Positions 24,475 to 33,415 of a stretch of 64,000 bases of DNA are shown here, one piece after another. Position 1 is the first letter of the stretch; each line of letters opens with the position of its first letter. The stretch spans positions 199,203-263,202 of the forward strand of contig NZ_JBHUGH010000010.1 of the NCBI RefSeq assembly GCF_042681825.1, read 5' to 3'. Under the pieces are notes generated by a model. It saw only the letters and a list, made by a program, of their open reading frames with translations. It made no database searches and was not told where the DNA came from. Position numbers and translations under genes: made by a program. The stretch comes from Halodurantibacterium flavum. GTDB taxonomy: Bacteria > Pseudomonadota > Alphaproteobacteria > Rhodobacterales > Rhodobacteraceae.

Positions 24475-25437
24475 ATGAAGCTTGCAGAAACGGTGACATT
24501 CGGAGGCTCTCAGCTTGATCGCAACGCGGCCCTGCGCAAGGACGCGGCCGCGCTCACTGCCGCGTTTCGCGACCCGGCGGCGCGGGTCCTGCCGCTCTGG
24601 CGGGGCAAGCCGCTTGTTTCCGGGGCGGGGCGGGACCGGCTCGGCTGGCTTTCACCGGGGCATGAGATTTTTCAGGACAGCGGCGCGCCGATCTACCTGG
24701 GCGAGGACGGCGGCCCACGATTCGCCGTGGACCTTTCAGCCTGGGAACCGGCCGAGATCGACGCGGCCGCGACGGTGGCGTTTTTCGACCAGTCCGAACA
24801 GCATCATCCCGCGCTGCCCCCGGATCATCTTTTCGCGGAACTCCGGAGGCTGATGGCGCGGCTCTCGCCCCGGGACGCGGAGCTTGCGGCGACATCCCGC
24901 GCGCTGCTGGAATGGCACAGGACACACGAGTTTTGCGCGCGGTGCGGCCATCCCTCCGACATCGTGATGGCGGGATGGCAGCGGACCTGCCCGGCCTGCG
25001 GTGCGCATCATTTCCCTCGCACCGACCCGGTGGTCATCATGCTGATCACGCAGGGAAACGCGGTGCTGCTGGGTCGGTCTCCGGGTTGGCCGGACAGGAT
25101 GTTCTCGCTTTTGGCCGGTTTCGTGGAACCCGGCGAAACGCTGGAGGCTGCGGTCCGGCGAGAAACCCGCGAAGAAGCGGGGGTGGAGGTTGCGGGCGTC
25201 GCGTATCTGGCCAGCCAGCCCTGGCCCTTTCCGGCCTCGCTGATGATCGGGTGTCACGGGCACGCCATTTCCCGCAGCCTCACCCCCGACCCCGCCGAGA
25301 TCGAGGACCTGCGATGGCTGAGCCGTGAGGCCTTGCTTGATGCCTTTGCCGGCCGGCACCCGGATGTCGCTCCGCCGCGAGAGGGCTCGATCGCGAATTT
25401 TCTGATGCGCAACTGGCTTGCCGACCGGCTCGACTAG
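24475..25437 (+). CDS. nudC: NAD+ diphosphatase NudC
   Basis: The 320-residue Nudix hydrolase cleaves NAD(H) (and in some bacteria NAD-capped RNA). The four-cysteine zinc ribbon (FCARCGHPSDI to CPACGAHHFPR) precedes the Nudix box GFVEPGETLEAAVRRETREEAG and the NudC-specific SQPWPFPASLM motif. Length fits the family. The ATG at 24475 starts the recognisable sequence; a longer frame from 24379 is AT-rich leader. Divergent from the ABC importer, convergent with nothing; an SRPBCC gene follows. Confidence 0.94.
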   Translation: MKLAETVTFGGSQLDRNAALRKDAAALTAAFRDPAARVLPLWRGKPLVSGAGRDRLGWLSPGHEIFQDSGAPIYLGEDGGPRFAVDLSAWEPAEIDAAATVAFFDQSEQHHPALPPDHLFAELRRLMARLSPRDAELAATSRALLEWHRTHEFCARCGHPSDIVMAGWQRTCPACGAHHFPRTDPVVIMLITQGNAVLLGRSPGWPDRMFSLLAGFVEPGETLEAAVRRETREEAGVEVAGVAYLASQPWPFPASLMIGCHGHAISRSLTPDPAEIEDLRWLSREALLDAFAGRHPDVAPPREGSIANFLMRNWLADRLD

Positions 25438-25476
25438 GGGCAAACCTGTAGCGGTATAAGTGCGAGGGGCAGCGCG

Positions 25477-25941
25477 ATGAAATTCACGACGACCGAAGAC
25501 CTTGAGGCGCCGGTGGATGCGGTTTTCCGGGCCGTGGCAGATTTCAGCGTCTATCAGCGGATGGGCGAACGGAACGGTGTCCGGATCGAACGGACCGACA
25601 GGTTGCCGCAGCCCGCAGCCGGCTCGTCCTGGGCCGCCGATTTCCGCTATCGGGGCAAGGAGCGCAGCGCTGTCGCCGAACTGGAAGCGTTTGATCCGCC
25701 GAACGGATTGACGATGCGCGTCCGGTCGGCCGGAATCGGCGGCGTCATTCAGGCGGATCTGACCGAACTTGCCGCCAGCCGGACCCGCATCCGCATCGAC
25801 ATGGAGCTTGAGCCCCAGAGCATCACCGCGAAGCTGCTGGTGCAGTCGCTGCGGCTTGCCCGCGGTCGCGCCGAGGAGCGCTATCGCACCCGCATCCACC
25901 GCTTCCTGCGCGAGGTGGAGGCGCGGCTGCAACGGGCGTGA
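25477..25941 (+). CDS. SRPBCC (START-like) family protein
   Basis: The 154-residue protein starts MKFTTTEDLEAPVDAVFRAVAD and has the alternating strands and long C-terminal helix of the SRPBCC lipid/ligand-binding fold. No catalytic signature is visible and ligand is unknown. It lies 39 bases after nudC on the same strand and is convergent with pheA, whose stop is 19 bases away. Confidence 0.72.
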   Translation: MKFTTTEDLEAPVDAVFRAVADFSVYQRMGERNGVRIERTDRLPQPAAGSSWAADFRYRGKERSAVAELEAFDPPNGLTMRVRSAGIGGVIQADLTELAASRTRIRIDMELEPQSITAKLLVQSLRLARGRAEERYRTRIHRFLREVEARLQRA

Positions 25942-25959
25942 CGCCCGACCCGAAGACGC

Positions 25960-26793
25960 TCAGTGGCGTCGCGGATCGGCCGGGTAGACGCCCAGGATGT
26001 GCAGGCTGGAGGTGAAGTAGCGCAGCTCTTCCAGCGCGAGCTGCAGGTTGCGGTCGTCCGGGTGCCCCTCGACCTCGGCGAAAAAGCGCGTCGCGGTGAA
26101 CGACCCGCCGACCATGTAGCTTTCGAGCTTGGTCATGTTGACGCCATTGGTCGCGAACCCGCCGAGCGCCTTGTAAAGGGCTGCCGGAATGTTGCGGACT
26201 TGAAAGACGAACGAGGTCATCATCCCGCCCGCGCCCCGGCGCGTCAGGTCGGCCTCGGGCGCCATGACAAGAAAGCGGGTCGTGTTGTTCGACTGGTCCT
26301 CGATGTGGCGGGCAAGAACCTCCAGCCCATAGATTTCTCCGGCGAGTTCCGAGGCGAGTGCCGCAAGCGGACGCTCGCCACGTTCGGCCACCGTGCGGGC
26401 GGACCCGGCTGTGTCGGCCCCGGTCACCGGCTGGATGCCGTGGCTGCGCAGAAATTCCCGGCACTGGCCTAGAAGGACAGTATGGCTCATGGCCTGGCGG
26501 ATGTCCGACAGCGGCACGCCCGGAACGGCGAGCAGGTTGATATGGACGCGGACAAACGCCTCATCGACGATATGGAGCCCGGACGACGGCAGCAGTTGAT
26601 GGATATCCGCAACCCGCCCGTAGGTGGAGTTCTCGACCGGCAGCATCCCGAGCGCCGCGGCCCCGGTATGGACCGCCTCGATCACGTCTTCAAAGGTGCG
26701 GCAGGGCAGGACATCATGATCGGGCCGCGCGGCGCGGCAGGCCTCGTGGGAATAGGCGCCGGGCTCTCCCTGAAAGGCGATAATCGGGGTCAT
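25960..26793 (-). CDS. pheA: Prephenate dehydratase
   Basis: The 277-residue protein converts prephenate to phenylpyruvate in phenylalanine synthesis. The catalytic domain is marked by AFQGEPGAYSHEAC at the N-terminus, a central NSTYGRV and the TTRFLVM motif; a C-terminal ACT regulatory domain begins at FVFQVRNIPAALYKALGGF and contains ESYMVGGSFTATRFFAE (Phe binding ESRP-like site). It is the monofunctional type without chorismate mutase. Start follows GGAAG. Confidence 0.94.
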   Translation of the reverse strand: MTPIIAFQGEPGAYSHEACRAARPDHDVLPCRTFEDVIEAVHTGAAALGMLPVENSTYGRVADIHQLLPSSGLHIVDEAFVRVHINLLAVPGVPLSDIRQAMSHTVLLGQCREFLRSHGIQPVTGADTAGSARTVAERGERPLAALASELAGEIYGLEVLARHIEDQSNNTTRFLVMAPEADLTRRGAGGMMTSFVFQVRNIPAALYKALGGFATNGVNMTKLESYMVGGSFTATRFFAEVEGHPDDRNLQLALEELRYFTSSLHILGVYPADPRRH

Positions 26794-26913
26794 GGGGTCT
26801 TCCTTCGTGCCGTCCCCGCCACTTCGGGCGTTTGGTCGCGGTAACTACACCTTGAAAAGCCGCAGGGGAAGCGGATAGATACACGCAACTCCGGCCAAGC
26901 CATGGGACGAATA

Positions 26914-27432
26914 ATGTTCGACACGATGACCCTTACCAAGACCGTAGGCGCGTTCTGTGGCGCGCTGCTCATTTTCCTTCTGGGCAAGTGGGTGGCCGAG
27001 GAAATCTATCATACGGATGGCCCGCACAGCTCGCTTGAACAGGCCTATGTGATCGACACCGGCGCGGATGCCGATGCGGGCGCTGCCGAGGTGGAAGAGG
27101 TTGATTTCAACCTGCTGCTGGCCGAGGCGAACCCCGCCCAGGGTGAGCGTCTGTGGCGTCAATGTGCTGCCTGCCATTCGCTGGAGGACGGGCGCAACGG
27201 CACCGGGCCGCATCTTTACGGCGTCGTGGGTCGTGGCAAGGGCGACGTAGAAGGTTACAACTTTTCCGATGTCTTCGCCGACAACCCGGATGTCTGGACG
27301 CCGGAAAACCTGAACGCCTTCATCGCCGATCCGCGCGGCTACGCGCCGGGCACCCGGATGGCCTATGCCGGGATGCGCAGCGCAGAAGATCGCGCGGCGC
27401 TGATCGCCTTCCTCGATGCGCAGGACGAATGA
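26914..27432 (+). CDS. cycM: Membrane-bound cytochrome c552 (CycM type)
   Basis: The 172-residue protein has an uncleaved N-terminal membrane anchor (TVGAFCGALLIFLLGKWV, residues about 10-27), an acidic linker, and a class I cytochrome c domain with one haem motif CAACH (near residue 83) and an axial methionine in TRMAYAGM. This is the layout of the Paracoccus CycM protein that carries electrons between the bc1 complex and the aa3 oxidase. A start four codons earlier (26902) is possible; 26914 has a better spaced GGGACGA. Confidence 0.85.
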   Translation: MFDTMTLTKTVGAFCGALLIFLLGKWVAEEIYHTDGPHSSLEQAYVIDTGADADAGAAEVEEVDFNLLLAEANPAQGERLWRQCAACHSLEDGRNGTGPHLYGVVGRGKGDVEGYNFSDVFADNPDVWTPENLNAFIADPRGYAPGTRMAYAGMRSAEDRAALIAFLDAQDE

Positions 27433-27459
27433 CATCCGGCTGTGCGACCTGCCTGCGCA

Positions 27460-27484
27460 AACCGCCCTTCGGGGCGGTTTTTCT
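27460..27484 (+). terminator. Rho-independent terminator after cycM
   Basis: AACCGCCC and GGGCGGTT pair around a TTCG loop and run into TTTTTCTTT, about 27 bases after the cycM stop. Confidence 0.88.
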
Positions 27485-27620
27485 TTGCTTGCGGGGTTTT
27501 ATGACATCCGGATCACGGAATATCGACTTGAACCCTTGATTGCCCTGCCTTTAGCCTGATCTCTGACCTGAAGGTCCCGCGCTAGGCATCCGCCCGCGCC
27601 AAGCAACCGGAGGAACGCCC

Positions 27621-29600
27621 ATGTCCCATCGGCATCTGCCTTACCCTGTCCGCCCCGTCCTGCCGTTTTCGGCCAGTCGGCGCGGGGTCATGATGGGGGG
27701 GCTTGCGCTTTTCGGATCGCTCTGGCTTGGCGGGCGGGCGCGGGCGCAGGACCGGCCGCTGATCGAGCTTGTGCCCGATGAGGACGGGATCATCCGCGCG
27801 CATGGTTATTCCTATTACGGAACGCTGAGCTATCCCGCCGATTTTCCGCATTTCGACTATGTGAATCCCGATGCGCCAAAGGGCGGAGAGTTTTCAACCT
27901 GGGCGCCCGGCACCTTTGACACATTGAACCCGTTCAGCCAGCGGGGACGCGCGGCGCTTTACGCGAGCATCGTCTATGAAAGCCTCCTGGGGGAGGAACC
28001 ATCGGGCGGTGGTTCCCTGCCCGCCGATGCCTATGGTGAGGCCTATGGGCTGCTGGCCGAGGGGCTGGAATACCCGGCGGGGCGTGAATGGGTGGTGTTC
28101 CATCTTCGGCCAGAGGGACGGTTTTCCGACGGCACACCGGTTACGGCGGATGACGTGGTCTTTACCCACAATCTGTTTCTGGAGCAGGGCCTGCCCTCTT
28201 ACGCTGCGGCAGTCAGCCAGATCGTGCTGGGGGCCGAGGCGCTGGACGACCACACCGTTCGGTTCGAATTCGCCGACGGCATCCCGCGCCGCAGCCTGAT
28301 CGAGCAGGTCGGGGGCACGCCTGTCTTTCCGCGCCAGTGGTTCGAGCAGACCGGCGCCCGGCTCGATGAACCGCGGCTGGAGGCACCGCCGGGCTCGGGT
28401 GTCTACATGCTCGACAGCTATGACATCAACCGGCGCATCATCTATCGCCGCAACCCCGACTACTGGGGCGCCGATCTGCCGATCAACCGTGGGCGTCACA
28501 ATTTCGACCGTATCCGGATCGAATATTTCGCAGACGAAACCGCGGCGTTCGAGGCCTTCAAGGTCGGCGAATACACATTCCGTCAGGAGACCAATTCGCG
28601 CCAATGGGCGACGGGCTACGACTTTCCGGCGATCCGTCAGGGCAATGTGGTGCGCGAGGAAATTCCGAGCGGCACGCCCCCCACGCCAAGCGGTTTTGTC
28701 TTCAACCTCGGCCGGGACATCTTTGCCGACAAGCGGGTGAGAGAGGCGATCTCGCTCGCCTATAACTTCGAATGGACGAATGCGACCTATCAATACGGGC
28801 TGTTCAGCCAGCGCCATTCGTTCAGCCAGGATTCGCCGATCGAGGCCCATGGCGCGCCCGAGGGCCGCGAGTTGGAGATGCTGGAATCGCTGGGCGATCT
28901 GGTGCCGCCCGAAATCCTGACCGAGCCTGCCGTCCGTGCCCATAGCTCCGGGATCGAGTCGCTGGCGGATCGCGGAAACCTGCGCCGCGCCGGACGAATG
29001 CTCGAGGAAGCAGGCTGGACCGTGGGCAGCGACGGCCTGCGGCGCAACGAGGCGGGGCAGGTGCTGCGCATCCAGTTCCCGCTGAACAGTTCATCCTCGC
29101 CGATCATCGAGTCGATCGTGGGCAGTTTCGGGCAAAACCTGCGCAACCTCGGGATCGACCTGCAAATGACAAGGATGGACCCGGCGCAATACACGCTCCG
29201 CACCCGCGAGCGGGATTACGACATGGTCTTCGGAGGCTACGCGGCCTTCATCGACGCAGGCACCGGGCTCTTGCAGCGCTACGGTTCGCGCGAGGCGGCG
29301 GTCAGCAGCAGCTTCAATCCCGCCGGGCTGGCCTCGCCCCTGGTGGATGCCGTGATCGACATCGCGCTGGAAACAACGACGGTCGAGGATCGCGACGCCT
29401 CGCTGATGGCGCTGGACCGCGTGCTGCGCTATGAACGTTTCATGATCCCGCTCTGGTATAACGATGTAAGCTGGATGGCCTATTGGGACATGTATGCCCA
29501 TCCCGACCCGCTGCCGCGCTATTCCGATGGTGTGATGGATTTCTGGTGGATCGATCAGGAACGGGCCGCGGCGCTGCGCAGTGCTGGCGCGCTGCGCTGA
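27621..29600 (+). CDS. yejA: Peptide ABC transporter substrate-binding protein (YejA type)
   Basis: The 659-residue SBP_bac_5 family protein binds oligopeptides in the periplasm. The N-terminus has a twin-arginine-like SRRGVMMGG followed by a hydrophobic core and an A-x-A site near residue 48 (GRARAQ). The mature part shows GFDTLNPF-like PGTFDTLNPF, FHLRPEGRFSDGTPVTADDVVF and RNPDYWG, all typical of the family. Length fits the YejA/microcin-C importer group. AGGAGG-like GGAGG precedes the ATG. It heads the yejABEF operon. Confidence 0.88.
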   Translation: MSHRHLPYPVRPVLPFSASRRGVMMGGLALFGSLWLGGRARAQDRPLIELVPDEDGIIRAHGYSYYGTLSYPADFPHFDYVNPDAPKGGEFSTWAPGTFDTLNPFSQRGRAALYASIVYESLLGEEPSGGGSLPADAYGEAYGLLAEGLEYPAGREWVVFHLRPEGRFSDGTPVTADDVVFTHNLFLEQGLPSYAAAVSQIVLGAEALDDHTVRFEFADGIPRRSLIEQVGGTPVFPRQWFEQTGARLDEPRLEAPPGSGVYMLDSYDINRRIIYRRNPDYWGADLPINRGRHNFDRIRIEYFADETAAFEAFKVGEYTFRQETNSRQWATGYDFPAIRQGNVVREEIPSGTPPTPSGFVFNLGRDIFADKRVREAISLAYNFEWTNATYQYGLFSQRHSFSQDSPIEAHGAPEGRELEMLESLGDLVPPEILTEPAVRAHSSGIESLADRGNLRRAGRMLEEAGWTVGSDGLRRNEAGQVLRIQFPLNSSSSPIIESIVGSFGQNLRNLGIDLQMTRMDPAQYTLRTRERDYDMVFGGYAAFIDAGTGLLQRYGSREAAVSSSFNPAGLASPLVDAVIDIALETTTVEDRDASLMALDRVLRYERFMIPLWYNDVSWMAYWDMYAHPDPLPRYSDGVMDFWWIDQERAAALRSAGALR

Positions 29601-29612
29601 TCCGGGGGACGA

Positions 29613-30704
29613 ATGGGCGCCTATATCCTTCGCCGTCTGGCACTGATCATCCCGACCCTGATCGGGATCATGATCATCAACTTCACGCTGGTGCAGTTCG
29701 TCCCCGGCGGGCCGATCGACCAGATCATCGCCCGGATGGAGGGGCAGGGCGACGTGTTCGGCGGCTTTGCCGGATCGGGCAGCGACGCGCTTCTGGATGC
29801 GCCGGGGGGCTTTGGCGGGCAGTCGAATGTCGGCGCCCATGGCCTGCCGCCTGAATTCATTGCCCAGCTTGAACGGCAGTTCGGGTTTGACAAGCCGCCG
29901 TTGGAGCGGTTCCTCGACATGATGTGGAACTATATCCGCCTCGACTTCGGGCAAAGCTATTTCCGGTCGGTCAGCGTGGTGGATCTGGTGCTTGAAAAGA
30001 TGCCGGTCTCGATCACGCTGGGCCTGTGGTCCACCCTGATCGCCTATCTGGTGTCGATCCCGCTGGGCATCCGCAAGGCGGTGCGGGACGGGACGCGGTT
30101 CGACACCTGGACCAGCGGCACGATCATAGCGGCCTATGCCATCCCCGGTTTCCTCTTCGCCATCCTGCTGCTGGTTCTCTTTGCCGGCGGGTCCTACTGG
30201 CGGATCTTCCCTTTGCGGGGTCTGACCTCGGACAACTGGCAGGATCTCACGCTCATGGGCAAGATCCTCGACTACCTGTGGCACATCACGCTGCCGGTGC
30301 TGGCCTCCACCATCTCGGCCTTTGCCACGCTGACGCTTCTGACCAAGAACAGCTTTCTGGACGAGATCAAGAAGCAGTATGTCATCACCGCCCGCGCAAA
30401 GGGTCTGACCGAGCGGCGGGTGCTTTATCGCCACGTCTTTCGCAACGCGATGCTGATCGTGATTGCGGGCTTTCCGGCGGTCTTCGTCTCGGTCTTCTTT
30501 GGCGGCAGCCTGATCATCGAGACGATCTTCTCGCTCGACGGGCTTGGCCGGCTGGGGTTCGAGGCCGCGGTGGCGCGCGATTATCCGGTCGTCTTCGGCA
30601 CGCTTTTCGTCTTCAGCCTGATCGGTCTGGTCGTCGGCATCCTGTCGGACCTGATGTATGTCTGGATCGACCCGCGCATCGACTTTGAAACCCGCGAGAC
30701 ATGA
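29613..30704 (+). CDS. yejB: Peptide ABC transporter permease YejB
   Basis: The 363-residue permease begins GAYILRRLALIIPTLIGIMIINF, a membrane segment, and has the long insertion (residues about 35-95) that is typical of YejB between the first membrane segment and the core. Later segments include the EAA motif region RAKGLTERRVLYRHVFRNA. It lies 12 bases after yejA and overlaps yejE by four bases. Together with YejE it forms the channel of the peptide/microcin C importer. Confidence 0.9.
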   Translation: MGAYILRRLALIIPTLIGIMIINFTLVQFVPGGPIDQIIARMEGQGDVFGGFAGSGSDALLDAPGGFGGQSNVGAHGLPPEFIAQLERQFGFDKPPLERFLDMMWNYIRLDFGQSYFRSVSVVDLVLEKMPVSITLGLWSTLIAYLVSIPLGIRKAVRDGTRFDTWTSGTIIAAYAIPGFLFAILLLVLFAGGSYWRIFPLRGLTSDNWQDLTLMGKILDYLWHITLPVLASTISAFATLTLLTKNSFLDEIKKQYVITARAKGLTERRVLYRHVFRNAMLIVIAGFPAVFVSVFFGGSLIIETIFSLDGLGRLGFEAAVARDYPVVFGTLFVFSLIGLVVGILSDLMYVWIDPRIDFETRET

Positions 30705-31810
30705 TGACCCTCTCTCCGCTCAACCGCCGCCGCTGGCGGAACTTCAAGGCGAACCGGCGCGCGGTCTGGTCGCTCATGATCTTTTCGGTCCTGTTCGGTC
30801 TCTCGCTCTTCGCCGAGTTTCTGGCCAATGACCGCCCGATCCTCGTGAATTATCGCGGCGATTATTACGCGCCGATCTTCCGCTTTTATCCCGAAACCGC
30901 CTTTGGCGGCGATTTCCAGACCGAGGCCGTCTATCGCGACCCGGAGGTCCGCTGCCTGATCCGCACCGGCGGGGCGGAGCTTTGCCTGGACGATCCCCGC
31001 GCGGCGCTGGCCGAGGCCGAGACGGGCTCGGTCGAGGGGGAGCCCGTGGTGGAGGGCTGGATGATCTGGCCGCCCATCCCCTATTCCTACAATACGGTGA
31101 ACGATATTGGCGTCGCTGCACCGTCGGCCCCGGACCGGAACCACTGGCTCGGCACCGATGACACCGCGCGCGACGTTCTGGCGCGGGTGATCTACGGTTT
31201 CCGTCTGTCGGTGCTCTTCGCGTTGATCGTGACGGTTCTCACCTCGGTCATCGGGATCGCAGCCGGTGCGATCCAGGGGTATTTCGGCGGCGCGGTCGAT
31301 CTCTTTTTTCAGCGGGTGATCGAGCTTTGGGGCGCGACGCCCAGCCTTTACATCATCATCATCGTCGCGGCGATCCTGCCGATGAACTTCTGGCTGCTTG
31401 TCGGCCTCATGACGCTGTTCGGCTGGACGGCGCTGGTGGGCGTGGTGCGGGCCGAATTTCTGCGGGCGCGCAACTTTGAATATGTGCGCGCGGCGCGGGC
31501 CCTGGGCGTGTCGAACGGCCGGATCATGTTCCGCCATGTGCTGCCCAATGCGATGGTTGCGACGCTGACCATGCTGCCCTTCATCGTGACGGGCACCATC
31601 GGCTCGCTCGCGGCGCTCGACTTCCTTGGCTTCGGCCTTCCGGCCTCGGCGCCCAGCCTGGGCGAGATGACGCTGCAGGCGAAACAGAACCTGCAGGCGC
31701 CCTGGCTCGCCTTTACCGCATTTTTCACGTTTGCGATCATGCTCTCGCTGCTCGTCTTCATATTCGAAGGGGTGCGCGACGCATTCGACCCACGAAAGAC
31801 CTTTCGATGA
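30701..31810 (+). CDS. yejE: Peptide ABC transporter permease YejE
   Basis: The 369-residue permease has an N-terminal membrane segment (about residues 20-45), a long periplasmic loop, and a cluster of C-terminal segments with ARALGVSNGRIMFRHVLPNA (EAA loop). It starts NRRRWRNFKANRRAVWSL, the OppC N-terminal form of this group. Its stop overlaps the yejF ATG by four bases. Confidence 0.9.
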   Translation: MMTLSPLNRRRWRNFKANRRAVWSLMIFSVLFGLSLFAEFLANDRPILVNYRGDYYAPIFRFYPETAFGGDFQTEAVYRDPEVRCLIRTGGAELCLDDPRAALAEAETGSVEGEPVVEGWMIWPPIPYSYNTVNDIGVAAPSAPDRNHWLGTDDTARDVLARVIYGFRLSVLFALIVTVLTSVIGIAAGAIQGYFGGAVDLFFQRVIELWGATPSLYIIIIVAAILPMNFWLLVGLMTLFGWTALVGVVRAEFLRARNFEYVRAARALGVSNGRIMFRHVLPNAMVATLTMLPFIVTGTIGSLAALDFLGFGLPASAPSLGEMTLQAKQNLQAPWLAFTAFFTFAIMLSLLVFIFEGVRDAFDPRKTFR

Positions 31811-33408
31811 CCCAGATCCTGGAGGTCAAGGACCTTCGCATCCGGTTCCGCCAGGACGGCAGGACGACCGAGGCCGTCAAGGGGGTGTCCTTTAGCGTGG
31901 CGCATGGGGAAACGGTCGCCCTGGTGGGTGAAAGCGGCTCGGGCAAGTCGGTGACCGCGCTTTCCACCGTATCGCTGCTTGGCGACGCGGCCGAGGTCGA
32001 CGGGTCGGTGACCTATCGGGGCGAAGAGCTTGTGGGCGCAAGCGAGGCGCGGCTACGCAAGGTGCGGGGCAATGACATAAGCTTCATCTTTCAGGAGCCG
32101 ATGACGAGCCTCAACCCGCTGCACACGATCGAACGGCAGTTGGGGGAAAGCCTTGCCCTGCATCAGGGGCTGCAGGGGCCGAAGGCGCGGGCGCGCATCC
32201 TCGAACTGATGGAGAAGGTCGGCATCCGTGACGCCGAAAGCCGGCTGGGGGCTTATCCGCACCAGCTTTCGGGCGGGCAGCGCCAGCGGGTGATGATCGC
32301 GATGGCGCTGGCGAACGGGCCGGACTTGCTGATCGCGGATGAACCGACGACCGCGCTCGATGTCACCATTCAGGCGCAGATCCTCGACCTTCTGGCCGAT
32401 CTCAAGCGGGCCGAGGGGATGAGCATGTTGTTCATCACCCATGATCTGGGCATCGTGCGCCGGTTCGCGGACCGGGTCTGCGTGATGAAATCCGGCGAGA
32501 TCGTGGAACAGGGACCGGTGGCCGAGATCTTCGGAAATCCGCAGCATCCCTACACGCAAAAGCTGCTTGCCGCAGAACCGCAGGGCCGCCCCGATCCCTT
32601 GCCCACAGGGGCGCCGGAGATTCTGCGGACCGACGCGTTGCGCATCTGGTTTCCGATCACGCGCGGGTTCCTGCGGCGCACTGTCGGCCATGTGAAGGCG
32701 GTGAACGGGGCGACGCTGAGCCTCCGGGCCGGGGAAACGCTGGGCGTCGTGGGCGAAAGCGGATCGGGCAAGACGACGCTGGGCCTTGCGATCCTGCGCC
32801 TGATCCAGTCGGACGGGCCCGTCGTCTTCATGGGGCGTGATCTGCAGGGGCTTGGATCCAAGGCCATGCGTCCGTTCCGCAAGGACATGCAGATCGTCTT
32901 TCAGGATCCGTTCGGCAGCCTCTCGCCCCGGATGACGGTGGGCGAGATCATTGCCGAGGGGCTGGGCGTTCACGGCACCGCGCCTGGTGAAAAACCGGAC
33001 GATCTGGTCGCACGGATCATGACCGAGGTCGGGCTCGACCCCGCGATGATGTCCCGCTATCCGCACGAATTCTCGGGGGGGCAACGCCAGAGGATCGCCA
33101 TCGCTCGCGCGATGATCCTGCGCCCGAAGCTGGTCGTCCTCGATGAACCGACCTCGGCGCTCGACATGACGGTTCAGGTGCAGATCGTCGATCTGCTGCG
33201 CGACCTGCAGCGCAAATACGGGCTGGCCTATCTGTTCATCAGCCACGATCTGCGTGTCGTGCGGGCGCTGGCGCACAAGGTGATCGTGATGCGCGCCGGC
33301 GATGTGGTCGAGGCGGGCGAGGGGGCGCAGATCTTCGAGGCGCCGCAGACGGATTACACCCGCGCCCTGATGGCGGCGGCCTTTCAGATGAAGGCAGAGC
33401 CGGTGTGA
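31807..33408 (+). CDS. yejF: Peptide ABC transporter ATP-binding protein YejF (double ATPase)
   Basis: The 533-residue protein is a tandem of two ATPase domains. Each has Walker A (GESGSGKS near residue 40; GESGSGKTT near 320), signature LSGGQRQR / FSGGQRQR, and Walker B ADEPTTALD / LDEPTSALD, with the OppD/OppF-type C-terminal turn after the first domain. Tandem organisation is the YejF form. It completes the yejABEF operon; a glycosyltransferase follows by eight bases. Confidence 0.92.
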   Translation: MTQILEVKDLRIRFRQDGRTTEAVKGVSFSVAHGETVALVGESGSGKSVTALSTVSLLGDAAEVDGSVTYRGEELVGASEARLRKVRGNDISFIFQEPMTSLNPLHTIERQLGESLALHQGLQGPKARARILELMEKVGIRDAESRLGAYPHQLSGGQRQRVMIAMALANGPDLLIADEPTTALDVTIQAQILDLLADLKRAEGMSMLFITHDLGIVRRFADRVCVMKSGEIVEQGPVAEIFGNPQHPYTQKLLAAEPQGRPDPLPTGAPEILRTDALRIWFPITRGFLRRTVGHVKAVNGATLSLRAGETLGVVGESGSGKTTLGLAILRLIQSDGPVVFMGRDLQGLGSKAMRPFRKDMQIVFQDPFGSLSPRMTVGEIIAEGLGVHGTAPGEKPDDLVARIMTEVGLDPAMMSRYPHEFSGGQRQRIAIARAMILRPKLVVLDEPTSALDMTVQVQIVDLLRDLQRKYGLAYLFISHDLRVVRALAHKVIVMRAGDVVEAGEGAQIFEAPQTDYTRALMAAAFQMKAEPV

Positions 33409-33415
33409 GGCCGGC

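Noticed and set aside
27582..27851. Minus-strand 89-residue frame over the yejA start
   Set aside because: Shadow of the yejA signal region; no independent support.
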